Shown piece by piece: positions 50,901 through 57,602 of a stretch of 64,000 nt of DNA; the stretch's first letter is position 1, and the number at the start of each line of letters is the position of its first letter. The notes under the pieces are model-generated. The model worked only from the letters and a program-made list of their open reading frames with translations, did not search any database and was not told where the DNA came from. Position numbers and translations under genes: made by a program. This stretch comes from Nocardia brasiliensis ATCC 700358 (GTDB taxonomy: Bacteria > Actinomycetota > Actinomycetes > Mycobacteriales > Mycobacteriaceae). Location: positions 2,170,001 through 2,234,000 of the forward strand of contig NC_018681.1 in the NCBI RefSeq assembly GCF_000250675.2, given 5' to 3'.

Positions 50901-51048
50901 GCGCTGTCGCGGCCGTGCCGGTGATGTGCCGGGTGCGGTCACCGAACTGGAGCGCGTGCTCGCCGATCGGATTCGGGTACTGGGCGTCCAGCACCCGCAT
51001 ACCAGAAAGACCGTCGCCGAGCTCGAATACTGGCGCGGCTCGACGTGA
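47944..51048 (+). CDS. Caspase-STAND ATPase-TPR protein, NLR-like
   Basis: 1034 residues from GTG 47944. Residues about 1-230 are a caspase-fold protease: His82 in LLISFVGHGRATG and Cys133 in GLIVLVDACETGQAF form the catalytic dyad. A P-loop NTPase follows with Walker A VVGSAGCGKSTLMSL (Lys284) and Walker B ITIVVDGLDQP (Asp382), and a helical arm. From about residue 686 there are eight 42-residue TPRs of the kinesin-light-chain type (NLAWWHGKNCEIAHAVAEYR style, each ending LG..H..TL.TR). This effector-switch-sensor layout is that of STAND/NLR-like immune proteins. It would act as a proteolytic switch once the repeats bind a trigger. No partner gene is adjacent. Confidence 0.85.
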   Translation: MGGRLALVIGSECAVLPRLSFPKQLAWDLYSSLSERGAWQPATSYDGPIVDPTATELLSAMDEAFRSASTRQATLLISFVGHGRATGASDFYLLAVDTPEDVNLHNAFHLPQEIRERLNRASLDGLIVLVDACETGQAFTGAATRWFDRIDQATGRVELLVAADDGSAYGGCFTRTMVQTFATGLDLGGANLLPSDLRSPIATTCIGQHPSHLGAAFGGDAGLWLVPNVARHRDAVAGRRAAGLVDQLTRGVVLTATLRRRLEDVVNARGWRLRAVVGSAGCGKSTLMSLLVRPDLVGDLDDQSPRSITAAVFLDVSSSLESFVDELATQLTDRVAGFAAAREEVERAYLGRSGPDIDQFALTVTQPLSGLREKHRITIVVDGLDQPRPGTREFVVAAVAELTTRADLRNVHVITGIREGAGIEHTAALGHMCRIDLQPPTARDIAGVIGRGRAEFAQAPWAEWIGDAWHRLAAQAPAGGWLLARLLAEIVYHRGGDTDVLEAVGLTGLIERRVAAVLQGAEEDSATLPVLGVLTAAGAGTVLPIELLRAALADRHIALSEARIRDRVVALGALIARGRPGVAEESLGIAHSAFVAPLMDVLRENGFDLRDGHRAIAAALAGITSVQATEYANGSAVRHYLAYGDSAAALRYLESLDTGRASDNRDRWAAWLPAFHESADPLDVLRARYNLAWWRGESGDKQAAVEDYERLLADRRVALGDDHPETLDTRDNLAWWHGKNCEIAHAVAEYRVLLRDRLRVLGSDDVATLRARGNLSYWRGRGGDFAGAIADTEALLHDRVRVLGRDDPDTLATRSNLAWLHGRNGEPDRAVHELRELLDDRRRVLGPEHPSTLATRFDLAQWRGKSGDIAGATADSELLLTDERRIFGPDDLHTFGAWCHFAKWIGHGGDTARAVAELERLLAEQTRVLGRSNIATLSTRNRLAWWRVQNGETARGIVGFEQVLADRRRILGPDHTDTLRTRYDLARCRGRAGDVPGAVTELERVLADRIRVLGVQHPHTRKTVAELEYWRGST

Positions 51049-51666
51049 TCAGGCCTGCGCCGGGCTCGTGGTGCTGCCGTAGGGGAGCAGTGTGCGGACG
51101 CCGCGCGCCAGCGTCTCCGGATCGACATCGCCGATGATCAAGTGCTGCAACATGAATCCGGGGAGAATTCCCATGATGGCGACGGCCACCGCGTGCAGGT
51201 CGGCATCGTCGGGAAGCCAGCCCGCGTCGCGCATCAGCTCGGTGTACTCGTACATGCGGTCACGGATGCCCATGATCGCCTCCTTGACGTACACCGCGGC
51301 CTCGGGGTGCACGAGTGCCAGCGCCCACGCCTGCGGGGCTAAACGGAGCGGTCCGTCGGGGCCGCTCTGCGCGATCATGTTCTCGGCGATCGCGCCGACC
51401 AGACGGTCCGGTGTCGGCAGGGGATCGGCGTGGATCAACTCGCCCATCACCGCGCGCAGGCCGACCGAGGTCTGCCCGGCCAGCGCCGCGATGAGCTCGT
51501 CCTTGCTCTTGAAATAGCGGTAGACGGCACCGGCCGACAGGCCCGATTCCGTGAAGACATCCTGCATGGAGGTTTCGTGGAAACCTCTGCGCGCGAAACA
51601 CAGCCGCGCGGCGTCCAGGATCTGCTGCCTGCGACGTTCCAGGTGTTCTTCGCTGACCTTGGGCAT
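51049..51666 (-). CDS. TetR-family regulator
   Basis: 205 residues. HTH at about 10-60: RRQQILDAARLCFARRGF, SMQDVFTESGLSAGAVYRYF. Helical ligand domain with HPEAAVYVKEAIMGIRDRMY. Divergent from an integral membrane protein; paired 13-bp elements between the two are the likely operators. It is convergent with, and touching, the caspase-STAND gene, but on the other strand. Confidence 0.9.
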   Translation of the reverse strand: MPKVSEEHLERRRQQILDAARLCFARRGFHETSMQDVFTESGLSAGAVYRYFKSKDELIAALAGQTSVGLRAVMGELIHADPLPTPDRLVGAIAENMIAQSGPDGPLRLAPQAWALALVHPEAAVYVKEAIMGIRDRMYEYTELMRDAGWLPDDADLHAVAVAIMGILPGFMLQHLIIGDVDPETLARGVRTLLPYGSTTSPAQA

Positions 51667-51681
51667 GGGTCCAAAGTAAAA

Positions 51682-51694
51682 CGAATATCCGTTC
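51682..51694 (-). promoter_or_regulatory. TetR operator copy 1
   Basis: CGAATATCCGTTC lies 15 bp upstream of the TetR start and abuts a consensus -35 TTGACA (51695-51700) reading toward the membrane-protein gene. It matches the reverse complement of copy 2 at 11 of 13 bases. Confidence 0.5.
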
Positions 51695-51738
51695 TTGACA
51701 AGTCCGAGGGTGCGTGCGACGCTCGATCCATCGAAAAA

Positions 51739-51751
51739 GAACGGTCATTCG
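51739..51751 (+). promoter_or_regulatory. TetR operator copy 2
   Basis: GAACGGTCATTCG is the inverted, near-identical copy of the element at 51682-51694, placed 17 bp before the membrane-protein ATG. The two copies face each other across the divergent promoter, which fits autoregulation plus control of the membrane protein. Confidence 0.5.
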
Positions 51752-51768
51752 ATTTACGGGAGAACGTC

Positions 51769-52743
51769 ATGAACATCAACCAGCGAGCGCTCGCCATCGG
51801 TGTCGGCGCCGCCCTGCTCCAAGCGCTGATGCTGGTCGCCTTCGCCTGGCCCGCGGCCAACATCGCACCGCGTGACGTGCCGATCGCCGTCACCGGCCCG
51901 CAGGCCGACATGGTGGTCGGCAAGCTCACCGCGCACAGTCCGGACGCGTTCGAGATTTCCCGGCCGGGTGACGCGGCGGCGGCCCGTGCCGCGATCGAGC
52001 ACCGCGAGGTGTACGGCGCGATCGTCACCGGCGACGGCCCGCCCCGGGTGCTGGTCGCCTCGGCCGCGAGTCCCGCTGTGGCGCAACAACTCACGCAGAT
52101 CGGGCAGCAGCTGTCCGCCGGTGCGGCGGCGCCGGTGGAGGATGTGGTGGCCGCCGATGCCGACGATCCGCGCGGCACCGCGTTCGGCGCGATGGTGCTG
52201 CCGCTGGTGATGTCCGGTCTCGCGGCGGGCGTCCTGCTCAGCCTGCTGATCCCGGCCTTCGGCGCAAAAGCGCTGGGACTGTGCACCTTCGGTGTGGTCG
52301 GTGGCCTGCTCAGCATGGAGATCGTGCACGGGTGGATGTCGGTGATCCCCGGTTCCTACCTGGTGCTGTCCGCGGTCGCCGGGCTCGCCTCGTTCGCGGT
52401 GGCGGGTGCGGTCGTCGGGCTCGCCGCCGTCATCGGCCGGGCGGGCATCGGGATCGCCGCCCTCACCCTGCTGCTCATCGGCAACCCGTTCTCCGCGGCC
52501 ACCTCGGCCCCCGAGCTGCTACCGCAGCCGTGGGGCGCGATCGGCCAGCTCCTCCCGCCCGGTGCCGCCGCCTCGCTGTTCCGCTCGGTCGCCTTCTTCG
52601 ACGGCGCCGCCGCCACGGGACCCCTTGTGGTCCTGCTGATCTGGGCGGTTGCCGGCCTGGCACTGCTCGCCGTCGCCGCTTTCCGTCCCCGCGCTGCGGC
52701 CGAGACCGTTACCGCCGCACCAGTTCCCGCTGCTGTGAGCTGA
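51769..52743 (+). CDS. Integral membrane protein controlled by TetR (ABC-2/YhgE-like)
   Basis: 324 residues. An N-terminal helix (GVGAALLQALMLVAFAWPAA) is followed by a 150-residue extracellular domain with DAAAARAAIEHREVYGAIVT, then five or six membrane helices. This layout (one helix, external domain, helix bundle) is that of YhgE/Pip and DUF3533-like relatives of ABC-2 permeases, but no ATPase gene is nearby. It could export or alter surface lipids. A strong terminator follows. Confidence 0.78.
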   Translation: MNINQRALAIGVGAALLQALMLVAFAWPAANIAPRDVPIAVTGPQADMVVGKLTAHSPDAFEISRPGDAAAARAAIEHREVYGAIVTGDGPPRVLVASAASPAVAQQLTQIGQQLSAGAAAPVEDVVAADADDPRGTAFGAMVLPLVMSGLAAGVLLSLLIPAFGAKALGLCTFGVVGGLLSMEIVHGWMSVIPGSYLVLSAVAGLASFAVAGAVVGLAAVIGRAGIGIAALTLLLIGNPFSAATSAPELLPQPWGAIGQLLPPGAAASLFRSVAFFDGAAATGPLVVLLIWAVAGLALLAVAAFRPRAAAETVTAAPVPAAVS

Positions 52744-52751
52744 CTCCGCCA

Positions 52752-52790
52752 ACGGGGCATGCGGGCGCAGACTGCGCCCGCATGCCCCGT
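52752..52790. terminator. Perfect 18-bp hairpin terminator
   Basis: Arms 52752-52769 and 52773-52790 are fully complementary with a three-base loop (GAC). It lies between the convergent membrane-protein and lipoprotein genes and probably works in both directions. A short T/C-rich stretch (TTCTCG) follows. Confidence 0.8.
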
Positions 52791-52871
52791 TCTCGTGTGC
52801 GTTCGGGCAATGACCACACGCGAGTCCGCGGGTTGAAACAGTGGGACTCGAGGGAAAGCGGCGGGCTCGGC

Positions 52872-53846
52872 TCAGGCGATGGTGAACGCCAAGGTCGGTG
52901 CGGTGGCCGCGCCTTCGGCTTTCTGGTTGTTATAGGTGAGGACGTAGTTGCCGGTCGCGGGGGCGGGGACGACGAAGACGACGTAGTTCTTCGGGTTGTC
53001 GATGGTCTTGCCCGCGTCGAGCAGCTCGTTGATCTGGCCGCGGTCGTCGGCGACCACGGTTTTGCCGTCGGGGGTCTGCAGCGAGAAATACTCGGTGAAG
53101 ATGTTGGTGCCGCCCGCGGCGATCCCCGGCCCGCCGCTGATCTTGACGCGCAGCGCGAGTTCGTCCTTGCCGTGCTCGTTCTTGGCGTAGCTGGGAGCGA
53201 GCTTGCCCGCGGTCACCTCGATCGTGGTCTGGTCCTGCACCAGCGTGCCGGTGACGGGCAGCGTCTTCGGCTGGACGCTCTCGACCTTGCCCGCGGCACT
53301 GAGCGGAATCTTGGTCTGGTTGTCCGAGGCCTGGCCGTAGACCACGGTCATCGTGTCGAGCAGATGCTCCGCGTCCTTGGCCGACTTGACCGGCGTGGTC
53401 ACCGACCCCTTGGCCGATCCGTTGCCGGGCACCGTCGGGTTGTCCCAGCTCGCGCCGCCGTCTACCTCGGTGCCGACCAGCAGCGAGGTGTTGTTGCTCA
53501 TCGTCTTGTTGTCGAGCGTGGTGTTCTTGTAGGTGATGTCGATCAGCACCTTCGCGCCGCCGAATTCGTCCGGCACGACCGTGGCCTTGTCGACCGTGAT
53601 GTCGAAGCCCTCGAACCAGCCGGTCTTGCCGACCGTGCGCACCGTCGCCTGAGCCGCGCTACCCGGCGCACCGGTCGCGGCCACGCTGGTGGCCGGCGTG
53701 CCGGAAGCCGGTGTCGCCGTGCCGTCTTTGTCGTTGCATGCCGTCAGCGCGAGCGCGGCGGCGCTGAGCAACGCGGCCGCTGCCGCGGTGGTGCGCAGCC
53801 GCCGGGGTCGCGCGGGGACTGCGGATGAGATCAGGGTCGAGCGCAC
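52872..53846 (-). CDS. Surface lipoprotein with Ig-like domain, function unknown
   Basis: 324 residues from GTG 53846 with GGAGG four bases upstream. Signal peptide ending in the lipobox LALTAC. A Thr/Ala/Pro-rich linker precedes a strand-rich body (GWFEGFDITVDKATVVPDEF, VLIDITYKNTTLDN, TLPVTGTLVQDQTTIEVTAG), probably two beta-sandwich halves as in DUF4352-like surface proteins. It lies downstream of zur on the same strand, 135 bp away. Confidence 0.75.
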   Translation of the reverse strand: MRSTLISSAVPARPRRLRTTAAAAALLSAAALALTACNDKDGTATPASGTPATSVAATGAPGSAAQATVRTVGKTGWFEGFDITVDKATVVPDEFGGAKVLIDITYKNTTLDNKTMSNNTSLLVGTEVDGGASWDNPTVPGNGSAKGSVTTPVKSAKDAEHLLDTMTVVYGQASDNQTKIPLSAAGKVESVQPKTLPVTGTLVQDQTTIEVTAGKLAPSYAKNEHGKDELALRVKISGGPGIAAGGTNIFTEYFSLQTPDGKTVVADDRGQINELLDAGKTIDNPKNYVVFVVPAPATGNYVLTYNNQKAEGAATAPTLAFTIA

Positions 53847-53981
53847 GCTGCCTCCAGAAGATGTGCGAAACCCCAGAGCGCGATGCCCGGGTCGGCCGGG
53901 CGTCGCTGGGTTCGCGTTGAAATCTGCCGGGGGAAGCGCGGTGTTAACCAGAGACGGGTCCGCTGAGCGGACCGCAGGCGG

Positions 53982-54428
53982 CTAGGGCGCGGTGCGGCCG
54001 TCGCCGTTGCCGGCCGACTTGCAGGAGCGGCAGGTGCCGAACACCTCCATGGTGTGGCTGACCTCGGTGAAGCCGTGTTCGCTCGCGATCGCGTCGGCCC
54101 ACGATTCCACCGTCGGGCCCTTCACCTCGACGGTGCGTCCGCAATGCCGGCAGACCAGGTGATGGTGGTGGCCGGTGGAGCACTGCCGATAGACGGATTC
54201 GCCGGTATCGGTACGCAATACGTCGACCATGCCCGCGTCGGCCAGCGATTGCAGGGTGCGATACACCGTGGTCAGGCCGATGCCCTCGCCGCGCTTGCGC
54301 AACTCGTCGTGCAATTCCTGGGCGGAACGGAACTCCTCGATATCACCCAGCAGCGCCGCGATCGCGCTGCGCTGCCGGGTACTGCGGATGCCGACCGGCT
54401 TCTGCGGTACGACCGTGTTGTCTGGCAC
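53982..54428 (-). CDS. zur: Zinc uptake regulator Zur (FurB)
   Basis: 148 residues. Fur-family winged helix (RSTRQRSAIAALLGDIEEFR, LTTVYRTLQSLADAGMVDVL) and metal sites: STGHHHHLVCRHCG and CRSC, the two CxxC pairs of the structural zinc. It represses zinc-uptake and alternative ribosomal protein genes when zinc is plentiful. Starts three bases after the smtB stop, so the two form an operon as in M. tuberculosis (Rv2358-furB), where SmtB controls it. Confidence 0.92.
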   Translation of the reverse strand: MPDNTVVPQKPVGIRSTRQRSAIAALLGDIEEFRSAQELHDELRKRGEGIGLTTVYRTLQSLADAGMVDVLRTDTGESVYRQCSTGHHHHLVCRHCGRTVEVKGPTVESWADAIASEHGFTEVSHTMEVFGTCRSCKSAGNGDGRTAP

Positions 54429-54431
54429 GAA

Positions 54432-54782
54432 TCACCCTTCCTCGGCGTGCGCGACGGCGTCTACGACAATATGCGCGAGATGGTCGTCGACGAGTTCGTA
54501 GAGCACCTCGCGACCGGACCGCTCGCCGTGGACGACGCCCGCGGACTTGAGGATGCGCAGATGCTGGCTCACCAGCGGCTGGGTGACGCCGAGCGCATCG
54601 ACCAGTTCGTGCACACAGCGCGGCGACTCGCGCAGTTGCAGCACAATGGCGATGCGGACCGGTGCGGCGAGGGCGCGCAGCAGTTCGCCCGCGTCCTCCA
54701 GGACGTTGCGCGCCGGTACCGGTGCCGGCGCGGGCGAGCGGTACGGGTTGTGCGGGTGCACCGCGGCAGTCTCGGTGGTCAT
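54432..54782 (-). CDS. smtB: ArsR/SmtB-family zinc-sensing repressor
   Basis: 116 residues. ArsR winged helix with LAAPVRIAIVLQLRESPRCV, LGVTQPLVSQHLRILKSAGV and GREVLYELVDDHLAHIV. The last helix keeps the alpha-5 zinc site DxH-x10-HxxE (DDHLAHIVVDAVAHAEE), as in zinc sensors of the SmtB type. When zinc is low it would repress the smtB-zur operon; an inverted repeat lies 34 bp upstream of its start. Confidence 0.92.
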   Translation of the reverse strand: MTTETAAVHPHNPYRSPAPAPVPARNVLEDAGELLRALAAPVRIAIVLQLRESPRCVHELVDALGVTQPLVSQHLRILKSAGVVHGERSGREVLYELVDDHLAHIVVDAVAHAEEG

Positions 54783-54815
54783 GTCACCAACTCCTTATTG
54801 GAAAGCGATCCCATT

Positions 54816-54841
54816 TTGATATGCACAGTTGCGCATGTCAA
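54816..54841. promoter_or_regulatory. SmtB-like operator between smtB and glyS
   Basis: TTGATATGC (54816-54824), eight bases, GCATGTCAA (54833-54841): an inverted repeat with one mismatch and ATG/CAT-type half-sites as in ArsR/SmtB boxes. It is placed where it could block the smtB-zur promoter. It also lies about 137 bp ahead of glyS. Confidence 0.55.
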
Positions 54842-54977
54842 ACGGGCGCGCCGAACAGTGCTGGTGCCGCGGCGATGCCCGTGCGGTGGAAACTCGGTTG
54901 GGCAGGGCCGATAGGCTGTGGGCGAGGTCTGATCGGACCCGACTGAATCCGACTCGTAGTGGATGGAGAATTCTCGA

Positions 54978-56369
54978 GTGGCACCCAAGTCGAAGGTGGA
55001 CACCGTTGCCAACCTCGCCAAGCGCCGGGGTCTGGTGTACCCGAGCGGTGAGATCTACGGAGGCACCAAATCGGCATGGGACTACGGTCCCCTGGGCGTC
55101 GAGCTCAAGGAGAACATCAAACGGCAGTGGTGGCGTTCGATGGTCACCAGCCGCGAGGACATCGTCGGCCTCGACTCGTCGGTGATTCTGCCGCGCCAGG
55201 TGTGGGTGGCCTCCGGCCACGTCGGCGTGTTCAACGACCCGCTGGTCGAATGCCTCAACTGCCACCACCGCTTCCGCCAGGACCACCTGCAGGAGGCCTA
55301 CGCGCTCAAGAACAAGATCGACGACCCGGACACCGTGTCGATGGAGCTGCTCGCGTGCCCGAACTGCGGCACTGTCGGCAAGTGGACCGAGCCGCGCGAC
55401 TTCAACATGATGCTGAAGACCTACCTCGGCCCGATCGAGTCCGAGGAAGGCCTGCACTACCTGCGCCCGGAAACCGCGCAGGGCATCTTCGTGAACTTCG
55501 CGAACGTGATGACCACCGCGCGCAAGAAGCCGCCGTTCGGTATCGCGCAGATCGGCAAGAGTTTCCGCAACGAGATCACCCCCGGCAACTTCATCTTCCG
55601 CACCCGCGAGTTCGAGCAGATGGAGATGGAGTTCTTCGTCAAGCCCGGCGAAGACGCCGAATGGCACAAGTACTGGATCGAGACCCGGTTCTCCTGGTAC
55701 ACCGATCTGGGCATCAACCCGGACAACCTGCGGCTCTACGAGCACCCGAAGGAAAAGCTGTCGCACTACTCGGCGGGTACCACCGATATCGAGTACCGCT
55801 TCGGCTTCCAGGGCAACGAGTGGGGTGAGCTGGAAGGCGTCGCCAACCGCACCGACTACGACCTGAAGACGCACTCCGAGCATTCGGGCACCGAGCTCAG
55901 CTTCTTCGACCAGACCACCAACGAGCGCTACATCCCGTACGTGATCGAGCCCGCGGCCGGCCTGACCCGCTCGCTGATGGCCTTCCTGGTCGACGCGTAC
56001 GCCGAGGACGAGGCGCCGAACGCCAAGGGCGGCGTGGACACCCGCACCGTGCTGCGGCTGGACCGCAGGCTGTCGCCGGTCAAGGCGGCCGTGCTGCCGC
56101 TGTCGCGCAACGCGGATCTCACGCCGAAGGCGAAAGACCTTGCGGCACAGCTGCGGCGGAACTGGAACGTGGAGTTCGACGACGCGGGCGCGATCGGCCG
56201 GCGCTACCGTCGGCAGGACGAGATCGGCACCCCGTTCTGCATCACCGTCGATTTCGACACGCTCGAGGATCAGGCGGTGACCATCCGGGAACGGGATTCG
56301 ATGGCCCAGGAGCGGATCGCGCTGGACAAGGTCGAGGGCTACCTGGCCCAGCATCTGCTGGGCTCCTGA
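54978..56369 (+). CDS. glyS: Glycyl-tRNA synthetase (alpha2 type) with zinc ribbon
   Basis: 463 residues from GTG 54978 with GGAG nine bases upstream (ATG 54963 is an alternative). Class II motifs: GLVYPSGEIYGGTKSAWDYG, RPETAQGIFVNFANV (motif 1 region), FRNEITPGNFIFRTREFEQM (motif 2) and AAGLTRSLMAFLVDAYAEDE (motif 3). An insertion carries two CxxC pairs (ECLNCHH, Cys92/95; ACPNCG, Cys127/130), a zinc ribbon that the M. tuberculosis enzyme appears to lack. It charges tRNA-Gly. It faces smtB/zur across a shared promoter region. Confidence 0.96.
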   Translation: MAPKSKVDTVANLAKRRGLVYPSGEIYGGTKSAWDYGPLGVELKENIKRQWWRSMVTSREDIVGLDSSVILPRQVWVASGHVGVFNDPLVECLNCHHRFRQDHLQEAYALKNKIDDPDTVSMELLACPNCGTVGKWTEPRDFNMMLKTYLGPIESEEGLHYLRPETAQGIFVNFANVMTTARKKPPFGIAQIGKSFRNEITPGNFIFRTREFEQMEMEFFVKPGEDAEWHKYWIETRFSWYTDLGINPDNLRLYEHPKEKLSHYSAGTTDIEYRFGFQGNEWGELEGVANRTDYDLKTHSEHSGTELSFFDQTTNERYIPYVIEPAAGLTRSLMAFLVDAYAEDEAPNAKGGVDTRTVLRLDRRLSPVKAAVLPLSRNADLTPKAKDLAAQLRRNWNVEFDDAGAIGRRYRRQDEIGTPFCITVDFDTLEDQAVTIRERDSMAQERIALDKVEGYLAQHLLGS

Positions 56370-56382
56370 GCCTTTCGCGACC

Positions 56383-56426
56383 CGACGAACGACCCGCGCC
56401 GATCAGTCGGCGCGGGTCGTTCGTCG
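56383..56426. terminator. Perfect 20-bp hairpin terminator after glyS
   Basis: Arms 56383-56402 and 56407-56426 are fully complementary around TCAG. It begins 14 bp after the glyS stop and ends one base before the stop of the DUF1707 gene on the other strand, so it serves both convergent genes. Confidence 0.85.
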
Positions 56427-56427
56427 T

Positions 56428-56877
56428 TCAGTGACTCGGCGGCAGCGGTGGTGTCGGCGGAGTCGGCGGCAGCGGTGGCCGCTGCGATTCGGACTCGTTG
56501 CCGCGCACGGTGATTCCGATCGCCGTCGGGATGAGCAGGGCGCAACCCCACGGCACGGCCACCCAGAACGGCCAGAAGTACCCCAAACCGGTGGCCGCCC
56601 AGATCAACAGGCAGAGCATGTTCACGAAGACCCACGGGGTCCACATGATGACCACCCACTGCGGCACCCGTTTCGACACGGCCTCGCGGGTATTGCGTTG
56701 CGTCGGCAGGTCGGCCAGCAGCGGCGTCAGCTCGCCGTAGGTCTTGGCGGCATACACCTGCTGCAACCGGTCGTCGAATTCGTGCAGGCTCAACCTGCCC
56801 TCGTTCATCGCCAGACGCAGTTGTTCGACGATCTTCTCGCGGTCCGCGTCAGAGGCCCGCACGTGCTCCACTCCCAC
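56428..56877 (-). CDS. DUF1707 protein with two membrane helices
   Basis: 149 residues. DUF1707/SHOCT-like N-terminus: VRASDADREKIVEQLRLAMN, EGRLSLHEFDDRLQQVYAAK, then TYGELTPLLADLPT. Two hydrophobic helices follow (WTPWVFVNMLCLLIWAATGL and FWVAVPWGCALLIPTAIGIT), and a Pro-rich tail ends the protein (PPLPPTPPTPPLPP). Proteins of this type are cell-envelope accessories of unknown role in actinobacteria. Confidence 0.85.
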   Translation of the reverse strand: MGVEHVRASDADREKIVEQLRLAMNEGRLSLHEFDDRLQQVYAAKTYGELTPLLADLPTQRNTREAVSKRVPQWVVIMWTPWVFVNMLCLLIWAATGLGYFWPFWVAVPWGCALLIPTAIGITVRGNESESQRPPLPPTPPTPPLPPSH

Positions 56878-56931
56878 GACAGTCAGCGTAGGACGTGGCG
56901 CGCCACCTGTGCACCACTTGTTCTGGTGTGG

Positions 56932-57540
56932 TCAGCGGGGAACGTCCCAGAACGCCAGCTCGTGCCGCATGCCCTCCAGGAACAGGGCTTCGGCCCGGGC
57001 GGGGTCCGCGCCCGCCTCATCGATCATCTGGGCGATGCGGCGGGTGAGGTCGGCGAAGCCGGGGTCGGCGTAGGTGTCGACCCAGCGGCGGTAGCGCGGT
57101 TCGGCGGGCGGGTTCTCGGCCAGCCGCGCGCCCAGGTTCGAATAACCCCACATGCACGGGTAGAGGGCGGCCAGGCCCTCGGCGTAGTCGGCCGCCGACT
57201 CCAGCAGGAATGACGTATATGCCGTGCAGGCAACGCCTTTGGTGGCGCCGTCGAGGTCGGCGCCGAACTCGGCGGCCAGGGAGCGGTGCAGCGACAGTTC
57301 GTCGTGGTAGGTGGCGTGCGCCAGATCCACCAGGTCGGCGAGGTGGGCCGACGGCGCCTGCCAGGCCAGGCGGCTGAACACCCGGACGTAGTCGAGCAGG
57401 AAGAGGTAGTCCTGCTCGAGCCAGGAGCGGAAGATCGGCTCGGGCAGATCACCCTTGGCGATCCCGGCCACCGTGGGATGCGTGAGCTGATGCTCGACCA
57501 GCGGACGGCCGAGTTCCTCCAGATGTGCGGCAAGACTCAT
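56932..57540 (-). CDS. TenA/thiaminase II family protein
   Basis: 202 residues from ATG 57540. Helical TenA fold: HPTVAGIAKGDLPEPIFRSW, LEQDYLFLLDYVRVFSRLAW, ACTAYTSFLLESAADYAEGL with the conserved Cys, and the late Glu in FLEGMRHELAFWD. TenA salvages thiamine degradation products by hydrolysing aminopyrimidines; in actinobacteria some members have other roles. No thi genes or TPP riboswitch is seen near it. Confidence 0.85.
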   Translation of the reverse strand: MSLAAHLEELGRPLVEHQLTHPTVAGIAKGDLPEPIFRSWLEQDYLFLLDYVRVFSRLAWQAPSAHLADLVDLAHATYHDELSLHRSLAAEFGADLDGATKGVACTAYTSFLLESAADYAEGLAALYPCMWGYSNLGARLAENPPAEPRYRRWVDTYADPGFADLTRRIAQMIDEAGADPARAEALFLEGMRHELAFWDVPR

Positions 57541-57602
57541 GCCGACCAGTCTTGCGTACCCCGCGGTTTGCACCCGCGCGGGTGTTACCGCACGCTTGCG
57601 AG

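Noticed and set aside
56932..57540. TPP riboswitch upstream of the TenA-like gene
   Set aside because: No thi-box sequence is visible in the short divergent region; the transcript may be leaderless.
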